NCBI RefSeq assembly: GCF_040811775.1
Contig: NZ_JBFNXW010000001.1
Coordinates: 496,001-560,000 of the forward strand
DNA length: 64,000 nt
Direction of reading: 5' to 3'
Source of the DNA: Balneola sp. MJW-20
GTDB lineage: Bacteria > Bacteroidota > Rhodothermia > Balneolales > Balneolaceae
This document shows positions 17,586-26,130 of the stretch, piece after piece; the first letter of the stretch is position 1, and each line of letters begins with the position of its first letter. The notes beneath the pieces were generated by a model. That model was given only the letters and a program-made list of their open reading frames with translations, had not been told where the DNA came from and searched no databases. Both the position numbers and the translations under genes were made by a program.

Positions 17586-18233
17586 CTACAGTTTCAGTTC
17601 TATATTCGAAGTCTTATAGGACTTACGTTCCATGAAGGGCATAACTATCACCAGCAGGTAGGAGATGATCCCGATCGCGTAAAAGGTCCAGGCAACGGTC
17701 ATATAGGAGTCCAGTATATTCAGGTCCCTAAGCATATTTCCAAAGTCGTGAGCAGAGGTTCCCAGTCCGCCAATGAGTGGTAATCTTCGGAACATCGCAT
17801 CTGCGGCATAAGCCGATGAATCCATCCAGGCAAACCCGGTCAGCAGCATTCCGAGCTGAGCGACAAAGGTGCGCCGGTTCCACCAGCCATAGAAAAAGAT
17901 CACAAAGGGAAGAAAGATCTCCAGGAAGGTTCCACCAAGTATAATCATGAAACGGCTGCCAAACACCCTAAAGAAGGTATGTCCTGCCTCGTGAATGATC
18001 AGCAGGAAATTGTCGGTCATGAAATAAAAAGGACTCAGAAAAAAAGGATAGGTATACCGGTATGAAAAGGATATTTCCCACTTCAGGGCCATCCAGAATT
18101 GCTCAGCACTGACCCACATAAATGGGATCAGGATTAATGCGCCTCCCCATTTTTTCAGAAAGGGAATACTTTTATTTAATATGTCTTCCAGTTCCGGCAT
18201 AGAATCTTTGTTAGGACACTGAAAAATCGTCAA
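17586..18233 (-). CDS. Polytopic membrane protein with HEAGH motif (M50-like)
   Basis: The 215-residue protein has about five membrane helices. A zinc-peptidase-like HEAGH sits in the segment LLIIHEAGHTFF (near residue 81), followed by GGTFLEIFLPFVIF, then AYAADA and LPLIGG, and a later conserved-looking TSAHDFG. Placement of HExxH inside a helix resembles site-2 proteases (M50), but the usual M50 LDG/NxxPxxxLDG motif is not evident; AHDFG might supply the third ligand. I call it M50-like with caution. The start may be the in-frame ATG at 18200, since the first 11 residues are polar and non-conserved looking. Confidence 0.65.
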   Translation of the reverse strand: MTIFQCPNKDSMPELEDILNKSIPFLKKWGGALILIPFMWVSAEQFWMALKWEISFSYRYTYPFFLSPFYFMTDNFLLIIHEAGHTFFRVFGSRFMIILGGTFLEIFLPFVIFFYGWWNRRTFVAQLGMLLTGFAWMDSSAYAADAMFRRLPLIGGLGTSAHDFGNMLRDLNILDSYMTVAWTFYAIGIISYLLVIVMPFMERKSYKTSNIELKL

Positions 18234-18309
18234 TTAGATAATTATTCAGGTTATCAATGTGTCTTTGACAGGAGGTATTCAGCATGGAATAGTTACTATG
18301 AGAAGGGGT

Positions 18310-19356
18310 TTATTGGCTTACTTGTTCAATTGCCGTTTCTGGTACTATTTCAGAAAATGTTTTCTTCCCCCCGATAAAATATCTCCAAACCACCGAAACA
18401 TTATACATGTTCTCAGGGTCTGAACCGTGAATACGTTTATTTTTCAGCACTTTTCTTTTTTTGTTCATCTTTCCGAGAGAAGCTACAAAATGAAGATGTG
18501 CTCGAGCAATTGCCCACCATTCTTTCGGGTTTCCACTGAATAAAGCTTTATATGCTGCCAGTACATCCATTTTCAGACGTATGGGGAGTCGGATCAGCAG
18601 TGAAGCGGCCGAGTAATTTTTCCATAACATGAACAGGCTGTTACGGAAATTGTAATATACTTTGCGGGGTGAGCCCATTGGCAATGAACCTCCTCCTAAA
18701 TGATAGACGATACTACCGGGAGCATAACGTATGCGATAACCCAGATTCTGCAGTCTCCAGCATAGATCGATCTCTTCCATGTGAAATTCAAAATCCTCAT
18801 CAAATCCACCAGATCCCGTAAACAATTCTTTTCGGATAGCAAGAGCCGCTCCGGATGCCCAGAATATATCCCTGGCCATCTCGTACTGGCCTTCATCCTT
18901 TTCTACATGATCAAAAACCCGGCCCTGACAAAATGGAAAACCATATTTATCCATAAAACCACCGGCTGCCCCTGCATATTCAAAATGATCAGGATGCTCA
19001 ATGGCCCGTAGTTTAGGCTGAGCTGCAGCTACATCGGGTTCATCAAAAGCGTGCTCTAATGCTGTCAGCCAGTTCTCATCAACTTTCACATCATTATTCA
19101 GAAAGATAAGCTTGTCATACTTAGAATAGGGTACAGCCCGGTTGTTGCCACCGCAGTATCCGTAATTCTTGTCAAGACGAGCGACCTTTATATCCGGGTA
19201 GTTTTGTTCTACCCATTCAGCAGATCCGTCCTCTGAATTATTATCCGCCAAAATGATCTCGAATTGATCATAATTCGTTTCCGCAACAGATGGCAGGTAT
19301 TCCTTCAGATAATGAAGAGCATTCCATGAAACGATGATGATACTAAAGCCTTGCAC
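18310..19356 (-). CDS. GT2-family glycosyltransferase
   Basis: This 348-residue GT-A glycosyltransferase opens with FSIIIVSWNALHYLKEYL, and has ILADNNSEDGS (nucleotide-sugar binding), KLIFLNNDVKVDENWL with the DxD-like NND, and FEFHMEEIDLCWRLQNLGY with the acceptor-side EEID/W motif. This profile is that of rhamnosyl-type transferases acting in surface polysaccharide synthesis. A basic, partly hydrophobic C-terminal part may touch the membrane. It is isolated from other polysaccharide genes. The substrate cannot be called. Confidence 0.92.
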   Translation of the reverse strand: MQGFSIIIVSWNALHYLKEYLPSVAETNYDQFEIILADNNSEDGSAEWVEQNYPDIKVARLDKNYGYCGGNNRAVPYSKYDKLIFLNNDVKVDENWLTALEHAFDEPDVAAAQPKLRAIEHPDHFEYAGAAGGFMDKYGFPFCQGRVFDHVEKDEGQYEMARDIFWASGAALAIRKELFTGSGGFDEDFEFHMEEIDLCWRLQNLGYRIRYAPGSIVYHLGGGSLPMGSPRKVYYNFRNSLFMLWKNYSAASLLIRLPIRLKMDVLAAYKALFSGNPKEWWAIARAHLHFVASLGKMNKKRKVLKNKRIHGSDPENMYNVSVVWRYFIGGKKTFSEIVPETAIEQVSQ

Positions 19357-19462
19357 TGAATGAATTCCTTTGTATTATTGATTTAATGATAAATTATTGG
19401 AACATGAATAATAAATGTGTTTTCTTTGGCACTTCAAAGAAGGGACAGATGATACAAATTGT

Positions 19463-19969
19463 ATGATCAAAATAGGGCTTATTTCTGATACTCATAGTTA
19501 CCTGGATCCTCAGGTCGGGGAATTTTTCTCAGACAGAGATGAGATCTGGCATGCCGGAGATTTCGGTAATCTGGAGATCGCAGAGGAACTGGAAAAGATC
19601 GCCCCTCTGATCGGAGTGTATGGAAATATAGACGGGGAAGATATCCGGAATAAATATCCTTTGCATCAGCGTTTCGATCGTGAAGGAGTGGATATCTGGA
19701 TGACGCATATAGGAGGCATTCCGGGCCGATACTGCATTCCCATCAGAGAAGAGATCGAGAATAACCCGCCACAGCTTTTTATCTGCGGTCACTCTCATAT
19801 ACTTAAAGTAGCCCGGGACCAGGAATTGAATAAAATGCTTTATATCAATCCCGGAGCAGCAGGTAAACAAGGCTTTCATGTCTATCGTACTATCATGCGC
19901 TTCACCATAGATGATGGCAAGGTCAGCAATGTAGAAGTGATCAACCTGGGTATTCAGACCCCTTCATAG
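19463..19969 (+). CDS. YfcE/MJ0936-type metallophosphodiesterase
   Basis: From ATG 19463 the product has 168 residues with GLISDTHSYL, WHAGDFG, VYGNID, THIGG and CGHSH, the five metal-binding blocks of the small calcineurin-like phosphodiesterases. Members hydrolyse phosphodiester bonds in vitro; the physiological substrate is unclear. A longer frame opens at 19415, but MIKIGLISDTH is the family's start. The 3' end overlaps the carotenoid desaturase gene by 16 nt tail to tail. Confidence 0.92.
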   Translation: MIKIGLISDTHSYLDPQVGEFFSDRDEIWHAGDFGNLEIAEELEKIAPLIGVYGNIDGEDIRNKYPLHQRFDREGVDIWMTHIGGIPGRYCIPIREEIENNPPQLFICGHSHILKVARDQELNKMLYINPGAAGKQGFHVYRTIMRFTIDDGKVSNVEVINLGIQTPS

Positions 19970-21432
19970 CGGTCTATCAGCTCAATTACGTTTAGAGCAG
20001 ACTGCATCACTAAGGGAATGCCGCCTCCGGGGTGTGTAGATCCTCCCGTCATATATAAACCTGCAATTCCGCGGAATTTATTTCTTGGCCTGATAAAGGC
20101 AGCATTACGGTTATTTGAAGAAGTGCCGTAAATACTTCCTCGGTTTGAGCGGTATTTCTCATAAAAATCTACCGGGGTTACCAGTTCCTTTACCCTGATG
20201 TGGTCTGAAAGTCCGTCTAATCCCCGATTCTCCAGTTCGTTGATCACTTTGTGTCCATATTCAGAGGCAAGTTCCTTCCAGTCATAATGTTCACTCAGGT
20301 AAGGTGCATTAACCAGTATAAATAGATTCGAAGATGCATCAGGTGCATGCTCCGGATCGGAATAGGATGTATTGGCTACGTAGATCGTAGGATCTTCCGG
20401 CATGACCTTATCATCAAAGATCTCCTGGAATTCCTTCTCGTAATTCTTCGTGAAAAATATGTTATGATGAGCAAGTTCCGGATATATTTTGTCGACTCCG
20501 AGCAGCATGACAAAACCGGAACAGGAAGGTTCGATTTCTGAAGCTTTTCTTTTCTTTCTGGCAGAGACAGTTTTCTTACTAAGTAATTTAACGATCGTCT
20601 CTGTAGAATCACTGTTGGAAATAACAATATCGGATGAAAATTCACGGCCATCCGATAGAGCGACACCCGTGATCTTATCGGATAAAGTATTAATTCGGTC
20701 TACCGGACTGTTAAAATGGAATTTCACACCCATTTCTTCAGCAAGGTCATACAAACTCCGGGCAATCTTATATAATCCACCTTTTACATAATACCCGCCT
20801 TCGTTTACTTCTACATGCGGGATGACATTAAGGGTTGCGGGAGCTCTGTAAGGAGATGAACCATTATAAGTAGTAAAGCGCTTAAAGAATTTTTTGAGAT
20901 ATGGACTCTCAAAATATTGATCGACTCGTTTAGCAACCGTATTGAAGGCATCTATACCAAAAAAAGAAAACAGGTCCAGGTTTTTCAGATCTGAAAAGGA
21001 GTAAAGCGGGTTGAAAAGGAAAGCATCAGAGGTTTTTTGGTATAGAACTTCAGAATATTCCAGAAAACGGATATAGGAGCTCTTATCTTCTGGTGCAATT
21101 CTTTCAATTTCATCGAGATCTTTTTGTCGGTCATGGTAACTATTGAAGACCGTACCGTCCTGATAAAAATACCGGCATAATGGTTCGAGAGCTGTCAGCT
21201 CTAAATAGTCATCCATATCTTTGCCGCATTCTGAGAAGACCTTTCTGAGTACATCCGGCATGGTAAATAAGGAAGGACCGGTGTCAAAGCGATAGCCTTC
21301 CAGCTTTTTCTGATTCATTTTACCGCCAAAACCACCCGTTCGTTCAAATACGGTGACATCCTGCCCCGCAGCAGCCAACATGGCCGCTGTTGCAAGTCCC
21401 CCCAGTCCCGCACCGATAACTATGATCTTCAA
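19954..21432 (-). CDS. Carotenoid desaturase, CrtI/CrtD family
   Basis: This 492-residue flavoprotein begins with the dinucleotide-binding GAGLGGLATAAMLAAAG, then ERTGGFGGKM and FDTGPSLFTMP, and ends with the C-terminal FAD site LYMTGGSTHPGGGIPLVMQS. TYNGSSPYRAPATLN followed by a proline-rich PHVE stretch is, from memory, nearer to CrtD-type (3,4-desaturase or methoxyneurosporene dehydrogenase) than to phytoene desaturase, but I cannot settle this. No other crt gene is adjacent, so the pathway must be completed elsewhere. It suggests a pigmented organism. Confidence 0.85.
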   Translation of the reverse strand: MKIIVIGAGLGGLATAAMLAAAGQDVTVFERTGGFGGKMNQKKLEGYRFDTGPSLFTMPDVLRKVFSECGKDMDDYLELTALEPLCRYFYQDGTVFNSYHDRQKDLDEIERIAPEDKSSYIRFLEYSEVLYQKTSDAFLFNPLYSFSDLKNLDLFSFFGIDAFNTVAKRVDQYFESPYLKKFFKRFTTYNGSSPYRAPATLNVIPHVEVNEGGYYVKGGLYKIARSLYDLAEEMGVKFHFNSPVDRINTLSDKITGVALSDGREFSSDIVISNSDSTETIVKLLSKKTVSARKKRKASEIEPSCSGFVMLLGVDKIYPELAHHNIFFTKNYEKEFQEIFDDKVMPEDPTIYVANTSYSDPEHAPDASSNLFILVNAPYLSEHYDWKELASEYGHKVINELENRGLDGLSDHIRVKELVTPVDFYEKYRSNRGSIYGTSSNNRNAAFIRPRNKFRGIAGLYMTGGSTHPGGGIPLVMQSALNVIELIDRYEGV

Positions 21433-21486
21433 AGTATTTCTGTTTGAGATGATTTAATCTGCAAATGAATATGGATATATTAGAGT

Positions 21487-22668
21487 ATGCATGAGCTATT
21501 AACCCGACCGGATATTAAACAATTCATCAGAGAGCACGAAAAAGATGATGTAGCTGAATTGATGCTTAACCGCTCTCGCTATCCTGAGCTTCCTATGACT
21601 GAGATCGCAGGTCAGATTAAATCCCGAAGGAAAGCAAAGGATAAATTACCTGAATGGTATGCTAATGAAAATGTGATCTTTCCGCCACACCATAGGCTGC
21701 AACAGTCCTCTTCAGAATTGACTGCCAGGTATAAAGCTTCTTTCTACACCGGTGATCGTTTTCTGGACCTGACCGGGGGCACCGGTATAGATTCTTATTA
21801 TTTGCTTGAAAAGTTCCAATCCGGTGTGATCGTGGAACCGGATCCGGAAATGGCAGCTCTTCTCAGGCATAACCTGAAAGTATTGGGGATTCGTCATGCT
21901 GAAGTACTTGAAATGACAGCCGAAAACTATTTACAGAATCATTCAGATACCTTCGATCTGATCTACCTGGATCCTTCCAGACGTGATGAAGACCATAACC
22001 GCGTATTTTTACTTGAGGACTGTTCGCCGGATGTGATCATACTGCAACAAGAATTAATCAAAAGATCCGAACAGGTCCTGATCAAGGCCTCACCGATGCT
22101 GGATCATCATCTTGCTGCTGAGCAATTAAACCATACAGAGCAGATAACCATACTTTCGGTAGAAGGAGAAGTAAAAGAATTGTTATATCACCTCAGAAGA
22201 GGCTTTACCAGTGAGTTCACAATTCTCTGTAAGGATATTGGAACGGATCTAATTAAAAGTCTTGAGTTTAAGGGTACAGAGGAAGATGCAGCCTCTGTTG
22301 AATACCGAATGCCAGGGGAATTTTTATATGATCCAATGCGTACGATCCGAAAAGCAGGAGCTTTTAAGCTGATCGGGGAGAAATATGATCTGCAAAAACT
22401 GGAAGTAAATACCCACCTGTATACCTCAGATATTCATGTAGCAGGATTCCCTGGCAGAACATTTAAGATCATAGAGGTACTGAAAATTGATCGAAAATTA
22501 TTGAGAAAAGCCGCAGGAAGGAAGCAGGTCAATCTTGCGACCCGAAACTACGCAACGGATGTTTCAAAGCTTAGAAAAAAACTGGGTGTCACTGATGGCG
22601 GGACACTGTTTGCATTTGCAGCCCAGACGCTGGATGGTTACCGGCTGATTCTTTGTAAGAAAGTCTGA
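21487..22668 (+). CDS. Class I SAM methyltransferase with THUMP-like C-terminus (PG_1098 family)
   Basis: The 393 residues show an N-terminal helical part with RSRYPELPMTEIAGQI and KLPEWY, then a Rossmann methyltransferase (DLTGGTGIDSYYL for SAM, YLDPSRRD as the catalytic-type motif), a ferredoxin-like segment, and a C-terminal THUMP-like stretch (RKAAGRKQVNLATRNYATDVSKL is the conserved region). This is the architecture of the Bacteroidota PG_1098 family, thought to modify RNA; the target is unknown. It ends one base before the convergent DUF4199 gene. It is a lineage marker for this window. Confidence 0.9.
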   Translation: MHELLTRPDIKQFIREHEKDDVAELMLNRSRYPELPMTEIAGQIKSRRKAKDKLPEWYANENVIFPPHHRLQQSSSELTARYKASFYTGDRFLDLTGGTGIDSYYLLEKFQSGVIVEPDPEMAALLRHNLKVLGIRHAEVLEMTAENYLQNHSDTFDLIYLDPSRRDEDHNRVFLLEDCSPDVIILQQELIKRSEQVLIKASPMLDHHLAAEQLNHTEQITILSVEGEVKELLYHLRRGFTSEFTILCKDIGTDLIKSLEFKGTEEDAASVEYRMPGEFLYDPMRTIRKAGAFKLIGEKYDLQKLEVNTHLYTSDIHVAGFPGRTFKIIEVLKIDRKLLRKAAGRKQVNLATRNYATDVSKLRKKLGVTDGGTLFAFAAQTLDGYRLILCKKV

Positions 22669-23175
22669 TCACTCCGTTTCCGATGATATATCGGGGCTTT
22701 TGCTTTTCATAAAGAAAGCAACAATTGCTGAGGTCAAAGAACCCATGAGCAGTGCACCGATCGCAGCTTGTATAATATAACTTGTAAGACTGAAATAGGC
22801 TTCCGCACCGGCCCTTTCTTCATAGTATCCCTGCTGCAGGGAATAATCTATAATATTGGGAAAATACTCAGGCGAGATCAGGGTATGTGTGATCCACTGA
22901 GAGACCGGACTTAGTACAAATACCACGGCAGTAATGATCATACCACTCATAAACCCCTGTGTCCAACTCATATTACCGTTCAGATCATTACGTTTTTTAT
23001 CCCGGAGTGCTAATATATATACTGCGATCGCGATGATAGCAAATAAATTGGTCATGGTTGCATGCTTTTCGATGTTATCTCCATGCCATCCCATAGCTTT
23101 TTCGAACATCATCCAAACCAGGGCAGTAACTACAAAAATGAGTCCCCACTTAATTTCAGTCATATACTTTTTCAT
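22669..23175 (-). CDS. DUF4199 family membrane protein
   Basis: The 168-residue protein has four membrane helices in the DUF4199 order: an N-terminal EIKWGLIFVVTALVWMMFEK, a second helix before RDKKRNDLNGNMSW, GFMSGMIITAVVFVLSP, and a C-terminal AAIGALLMGSLTSAIVAFFM. Between helices 3 and 4 lies the amphipathic region where this family usually has a conserved YY or similar aromatic pair (QQGYYEE here). Function is unknown; the family is close to restricted to Bacteroidota. It abuts the methyltransferase gene tail to tail. Confidence 0.85.
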   Translation of the reverse strand: MKKYMTEIKWGLIFVVTALVWMMFEKAMGWHGDNIEKHATMTNLFAIIAIAVYILALRDKKRNDLNGNMSWTQGFMSGMIITAVVFVLSPVSQWITHTLISPEYFPNIIDYSLQQGYYEERAGAEAYFSLTSYIIQAAIGALLMGSLTSAIVAFFMKSKSPDISSETE

Positions 23176-23242
23176 CCCATTCCTCCCAATTTTTCTTCAA
23201 TAAAATCAAAAAAAGAGTACCGGGCAATACTATGGGTTTAGA

Positions 23243-24163
23243 TCACTGAGATAGAAGGAAAGAGCGGGCATCAGAAGCGGTTAATTCAGGAATTTCTTCC
23301 ATAGGTACATGTCCGGCCTGATATAAGATCAGTTCAGACTGGGGAAGAGCTTCATGAAACCTGTAAGCATTTACAAGGGGTATCCATTCATCATACTCTC
23401 CCCACTGAATGAGAACCGGAATTTTGAGCGATGGGATCAGATGTGACCGGTCTGTTGTTTTTTGTCGGGACTTATCAATAAAAGCCTGCCTGTTACCGGG
23501 AAAAAGGCTAAGATCATAATACCGGTCCACTAGTTCTTCGGTAACCCGGTCATCACGATAATAAACTCCTTTTATATTACCGCGGATCACGAACTTTGGT
23601 GTTACATATCTTAATAAGCCCGAAATTACCGGAGTTCTTGCCAGCCTGATGATCGTGGGAGTAGTTTCATCCGGATAACCGCTGGGATCAATGAGGATAA
23701 GTTTTTTTACCCGACTGCTGTCGGTCAGAGCCAGATTCCAGACTATGTTCCCGCCAAGTGAGTTGCCGGCTACATAAACAGAATCGATCCTGAGACTATC
23801 CAGGAACTCAGAAACAAATCCGGTATAAAACTGAGCAGAATAATTTCTGTCGGAATGGGGACCGGTTAAACCAAAGCCGGGAAGGTCAAGACGGATGATA
23901 CGGAAATCGGAACTTAGTTCGTTTACCCAGCCATTCCACGTATGAAGAGAAGATGCGGTTCCATGGATCAGCAAGAGGTCGGGCCCGTTTCCTTCCACGC
24001 GATAGTGAACACGTGTCCCGTCAATATCGATGAACGAACTGTTCTGATCGGTGTATTTACTGATCAGCTCTTTTTTATCCAGGTCTGGCTGAAAAAATGA
24101 ATAAGCTAAGATTCCCGCAATTACGGTGAGGGTGAGTAATAGGATGAGCGCCTTTTTTAGCAC
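23243..24163 (-). CDS. Alpha/beta hydrolase, membrane-anchored or exported
   Basis: An N-terminal hydrophobic segment (residues 4-24) acts as signal anchor, followed by an alpha/beta-hydrolase fold of about 270 residues. The oxyanion LLIHGTASS, nucleophile elbow GNSLGGN, acid PVLIQWGEYDEW and histidine in QAGHVPMEE are visible, so the triad is intact. This resembles haloalkane-dehalogenase/lipase-like hydrolases, but the substrate is unknown. The start codon overlaps the rlmD stop by one base, so it is likely co-translated with rlmD. Confidence 0.9.
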   Translation of the reverse strand: MLKKALILLLTLTVIAGILAYSFFQPDLDKKELISKYTDQNSSFIDIDGTRVHYRVEGNGPDLLLIHGTASSLHTWNGWVNELSSDFRIIRLDLPGFGLTGPHSDRNYSAQFYTGFVSEFLDSLRIDSVYVAGNSLGGNIVWNLALTDSSRVKKLILIDPSGYPDETTPTIIRLARTPVISGLLRYVTPKFVIRGNIKGVYYRDDRVTEELVDRYYDLSLFPGNRQAFIDKSRQKTTDRSHLIPSLKIPVLIQWGEYDEWIPLVNAYRFHEALPQSELILYQAGHVPMEEIPELTASDARSFLLSQ

Positions 24164-25569
24164 TACTTCAATCTTAACTTAGCAACCGCTTCAATATGCC
24201 AGGTCTGCGGAAACATATCGACCGGCTGTACTTCCTGTACTTCATAGCACTCCGATAACAATTTTAAATCGCGGGCCATGGTACTGCTGTTGCAGCTCAC
24301 ATAAACCAGTCGTGGCACTTTTAATTCTATCAGTCTTTCCACAACATCCTGATGCATTCCGGCTCTTGGCGGATCAGTGATGAGCACATCCGGAGCTCCG
24401 TATTCCTCTGTCATTTCAGTTGTGAAAACATCTTTCATATCGCCAAGAACAAAGGATACATTATCTATTTCATTTTCTTCCGCGTTAAAACGAGCGTTTT
24501 CTATCGCCACGTCGACGAGTTCAATACCTACTACTTTTTTTGCTTTAGGACTGACAAACAAACTCAGGGTGCCGACTCCGCAATACAAATCATATATGAC
24601 ATCCCCATCCTTCAACTCCGCATAATCTCTTGCTACAGAATATAAAGTCTCAGCCTGTTTGGTATTGGTCTGAAAGAAAGCGTTGGGATGGATTTTAAAG
24701 GTATAGTCACCGATCTTGTCGACTATATACCCGGGACCATGGATCACATTCTCAAAGCGACCAACCGCTGTAGGACTTTTAGTATCATTCACATTATTCA
24801 CTATAGTCGAAATGAAGGGAAACTCTTCCAGTAAAGCGGCCGAAAGTTTCCGGATGATCTCTTCATCATCCTGATAAGTCACTATGTTGACCATAAAGTC
24901 ATCTGTATGATAGGAATTACGGATCATAAGATGACGGAGATAGCCTTCCTTATTCATGATATCAAAAGGGGGGATGTCATTTTCCTCGCAATAACTGCGT
25001 ACAAAATCGAGTATCTCGTAGGATTCAGGCACCTGCAGATGGCATTCCTGCAAATTCAGGATCTTGTCGAACCGCCCTGGTGCATGCAGCCCCGCAGCAA
25101 AGGCAGTATCGTCAACAAATTCATCCCGGTTTATTTCTTCTTCCGTCAGCCAGCGCTTACTGCTGATGCTGTATTCCATTTTATTCCGGTAATAAAATTC
25201 ATTCCTGGCACCCATAGCATCTTTGACAATGGATGGTTCCAGTCCGCCAATACGCACCATATGATCTCTGACCTGCTCGCCCTTGTACTGCACCTGTTTG
25301 TCATAAGGAAGATGCTGCCAGCTGCAACCTCCACATACTTTAGCGTGTCGGCACTTAGGTTCTATTCTGTCAGGACTTGGTTCAAGGATCTCCAGCAGTT
25401 TAGCTTCGCAAAATTTCTTTTTCTTTTTAAATACTCTGGCCTTGACCTTATCTCCGGGAGCTGTTCCGTGTACAAATACGGCCATTCCCTCAAATTTTCC
25501 TACTCCCTTACCTTTAAACGCAGCTGATTCAATCTCTAATTCAATTTCCTGTCCTTTTTTAACTGCCAT
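24163..25569 (-). CDS. rlmD: 23S rRNA (uracil-5-)-methyltransferase, RlmD/RumA family
   Basis: The 468-residue enzyme has an N-terminal TRAM domain (about 1-60), an Fe-S cluster set CRHAKVCGGC (about 73-82) with a probable fourth Cys in NLQECHLQ, and a SAM methyltransferase domain with DLYCGVGTLSLF. Catalytic motifs are TDPPRAGMH and VSCNSSTMARDL, containing the nucleophilic Cys. It makes m5U in 23S rRNA; RlmD acts at U1939 in E. coli, but RlmCD-type enzymes act at two sites, so the exact position is inferred. It shares single-base overlaps with both neighbours. Confidence 0.93.
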   Translation of the reverse strand: MAVKKGQEIELEIESAAFKGKGVGKFEGMAVFVHGTAPGDKVKARVFKKKKKFCEAKLLEILEPSPDRIEPKCRHAKVCGGCSWQHLPYDKQVQYKGEQVRDHMVRIGGLEPSIVKDAMGARNEFYYRNKMEYSISSKRWLTEEEINRDEFVDDTAFAAGLHAPGRFDKILNLQECHLQVPESYEILDFVRSYCEENDIPPFDIMNKEGYLRHLMIRNSYHTDDFMVNIVTYQDDEEIIRKLSAALLEEFPFISTIVNNVNDTKSPTAVGRFENVIHGPGYIVDKIGDYTFKIHPNAFFQTNTKQAETLYSVARDYAELKDGDVIYDLYCGVGTLSLFVSPKAKKVVGIELVDVAIENARFNAEENEIDNVSFVLGDMKDVFTTEMTEEYGAPDVLITDPPRAGMHQDVVERLIELKVPRLVYVSCNSSTMARDLKLLSECYEVQEVQPVDMFPQTWHIEAVAKLRLK

Positions 25570-26120
25570 TATTCGATCGAGTCCGTATTTAAATCCTGAT
25601 AGTAAGTATCAAATTGTAGTTGTAATGCAGTCTGTTCATCCGATAGTTCACTTAACCTGTTCGTGGTACTTTCGAGTTGTTTAAGAGCGATATTCGTAAG
25701 CGTCTGGAGATATTTAACTGCGATCTGCGGATGCCGGTCTCTAAGCACTTCAAAATCAGGTTTAAAGAACCCAAGGAGATCACAGTCGGTCAGACATCTT
25801 GCGGATGACTTTCTCCTTAGTTCGTAACCGATCGATAAAGCGCCAAAATTATTCGGGCATTTAAGGATGATACCTTCATTTTCATTGGCAGGTATAGTTT
25901 CATCCGGGATATCAATGGTGAGCTGAACTTTACCTTTTTCAATAAAATACATTCCTGTTCCGGGGTCGTTTTTGTAGAATACGAATTCACCTTGCTTGTA
26001 GCTTCTTTTATGGCATAACTGCAGGAACTCATACCTTTGAACAGGGGAGAGGTTTGAGAGAAAACCACTGTTGAATACCAGGTCAGAATGTGTTTTGAGG
26101 CGTCTGAATTTTTTAAACAT
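25569..26120 (-). CDS. Cyclic nucleotide-binding-domain protein without HTH
   Basis: The 183 residues contain one cNMP-binding fold (about 25-140; GEFVFYKNDPGTGMYFIEKGKVQL, in family terms the phosphate-binding-cassette region follows with FGALSIGYELRRKSSARC). The C-terminus is a short coiled coil (ALKQLESTTNRLSELSDEQTA) rather than a winged helix, so it is unlikely to bind DNA like Crp. The cassette keeps the R(K/R)SSA element. It may work as a ligand-binding adaptor (inference). It is cotranscribed with rlmD (1-nt overlap), and 10 nt separate it from the Omp85 gene upstream. Confidence 0.82.
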   Translation of the reverse strand: MFKKFRRLKTHSDLVFNSGFLSNLSPVQRYEFLQLCHKRSYKQGEFVFYKNDPGTGMYFIEKGKVQLTIDIPDETIPANENEGIILKCPNNFGALSIGYELRRKSSARCLTDCDLLGFFKPDFEVLRDRHPQIAVKYLQTLTNIALKQLESTTNRLSELSDEQTALQLQFDTYYQDLNTDSIE

Positions 26121-26130
26121 AACTGTGCAA

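Noticed and set aside
24907..25527. 206-codon plus-strand ORF inside rlmD
   Set aside because: Antisense to an rlmD gene with intact motifs; residue pattern is that of reverse translation.
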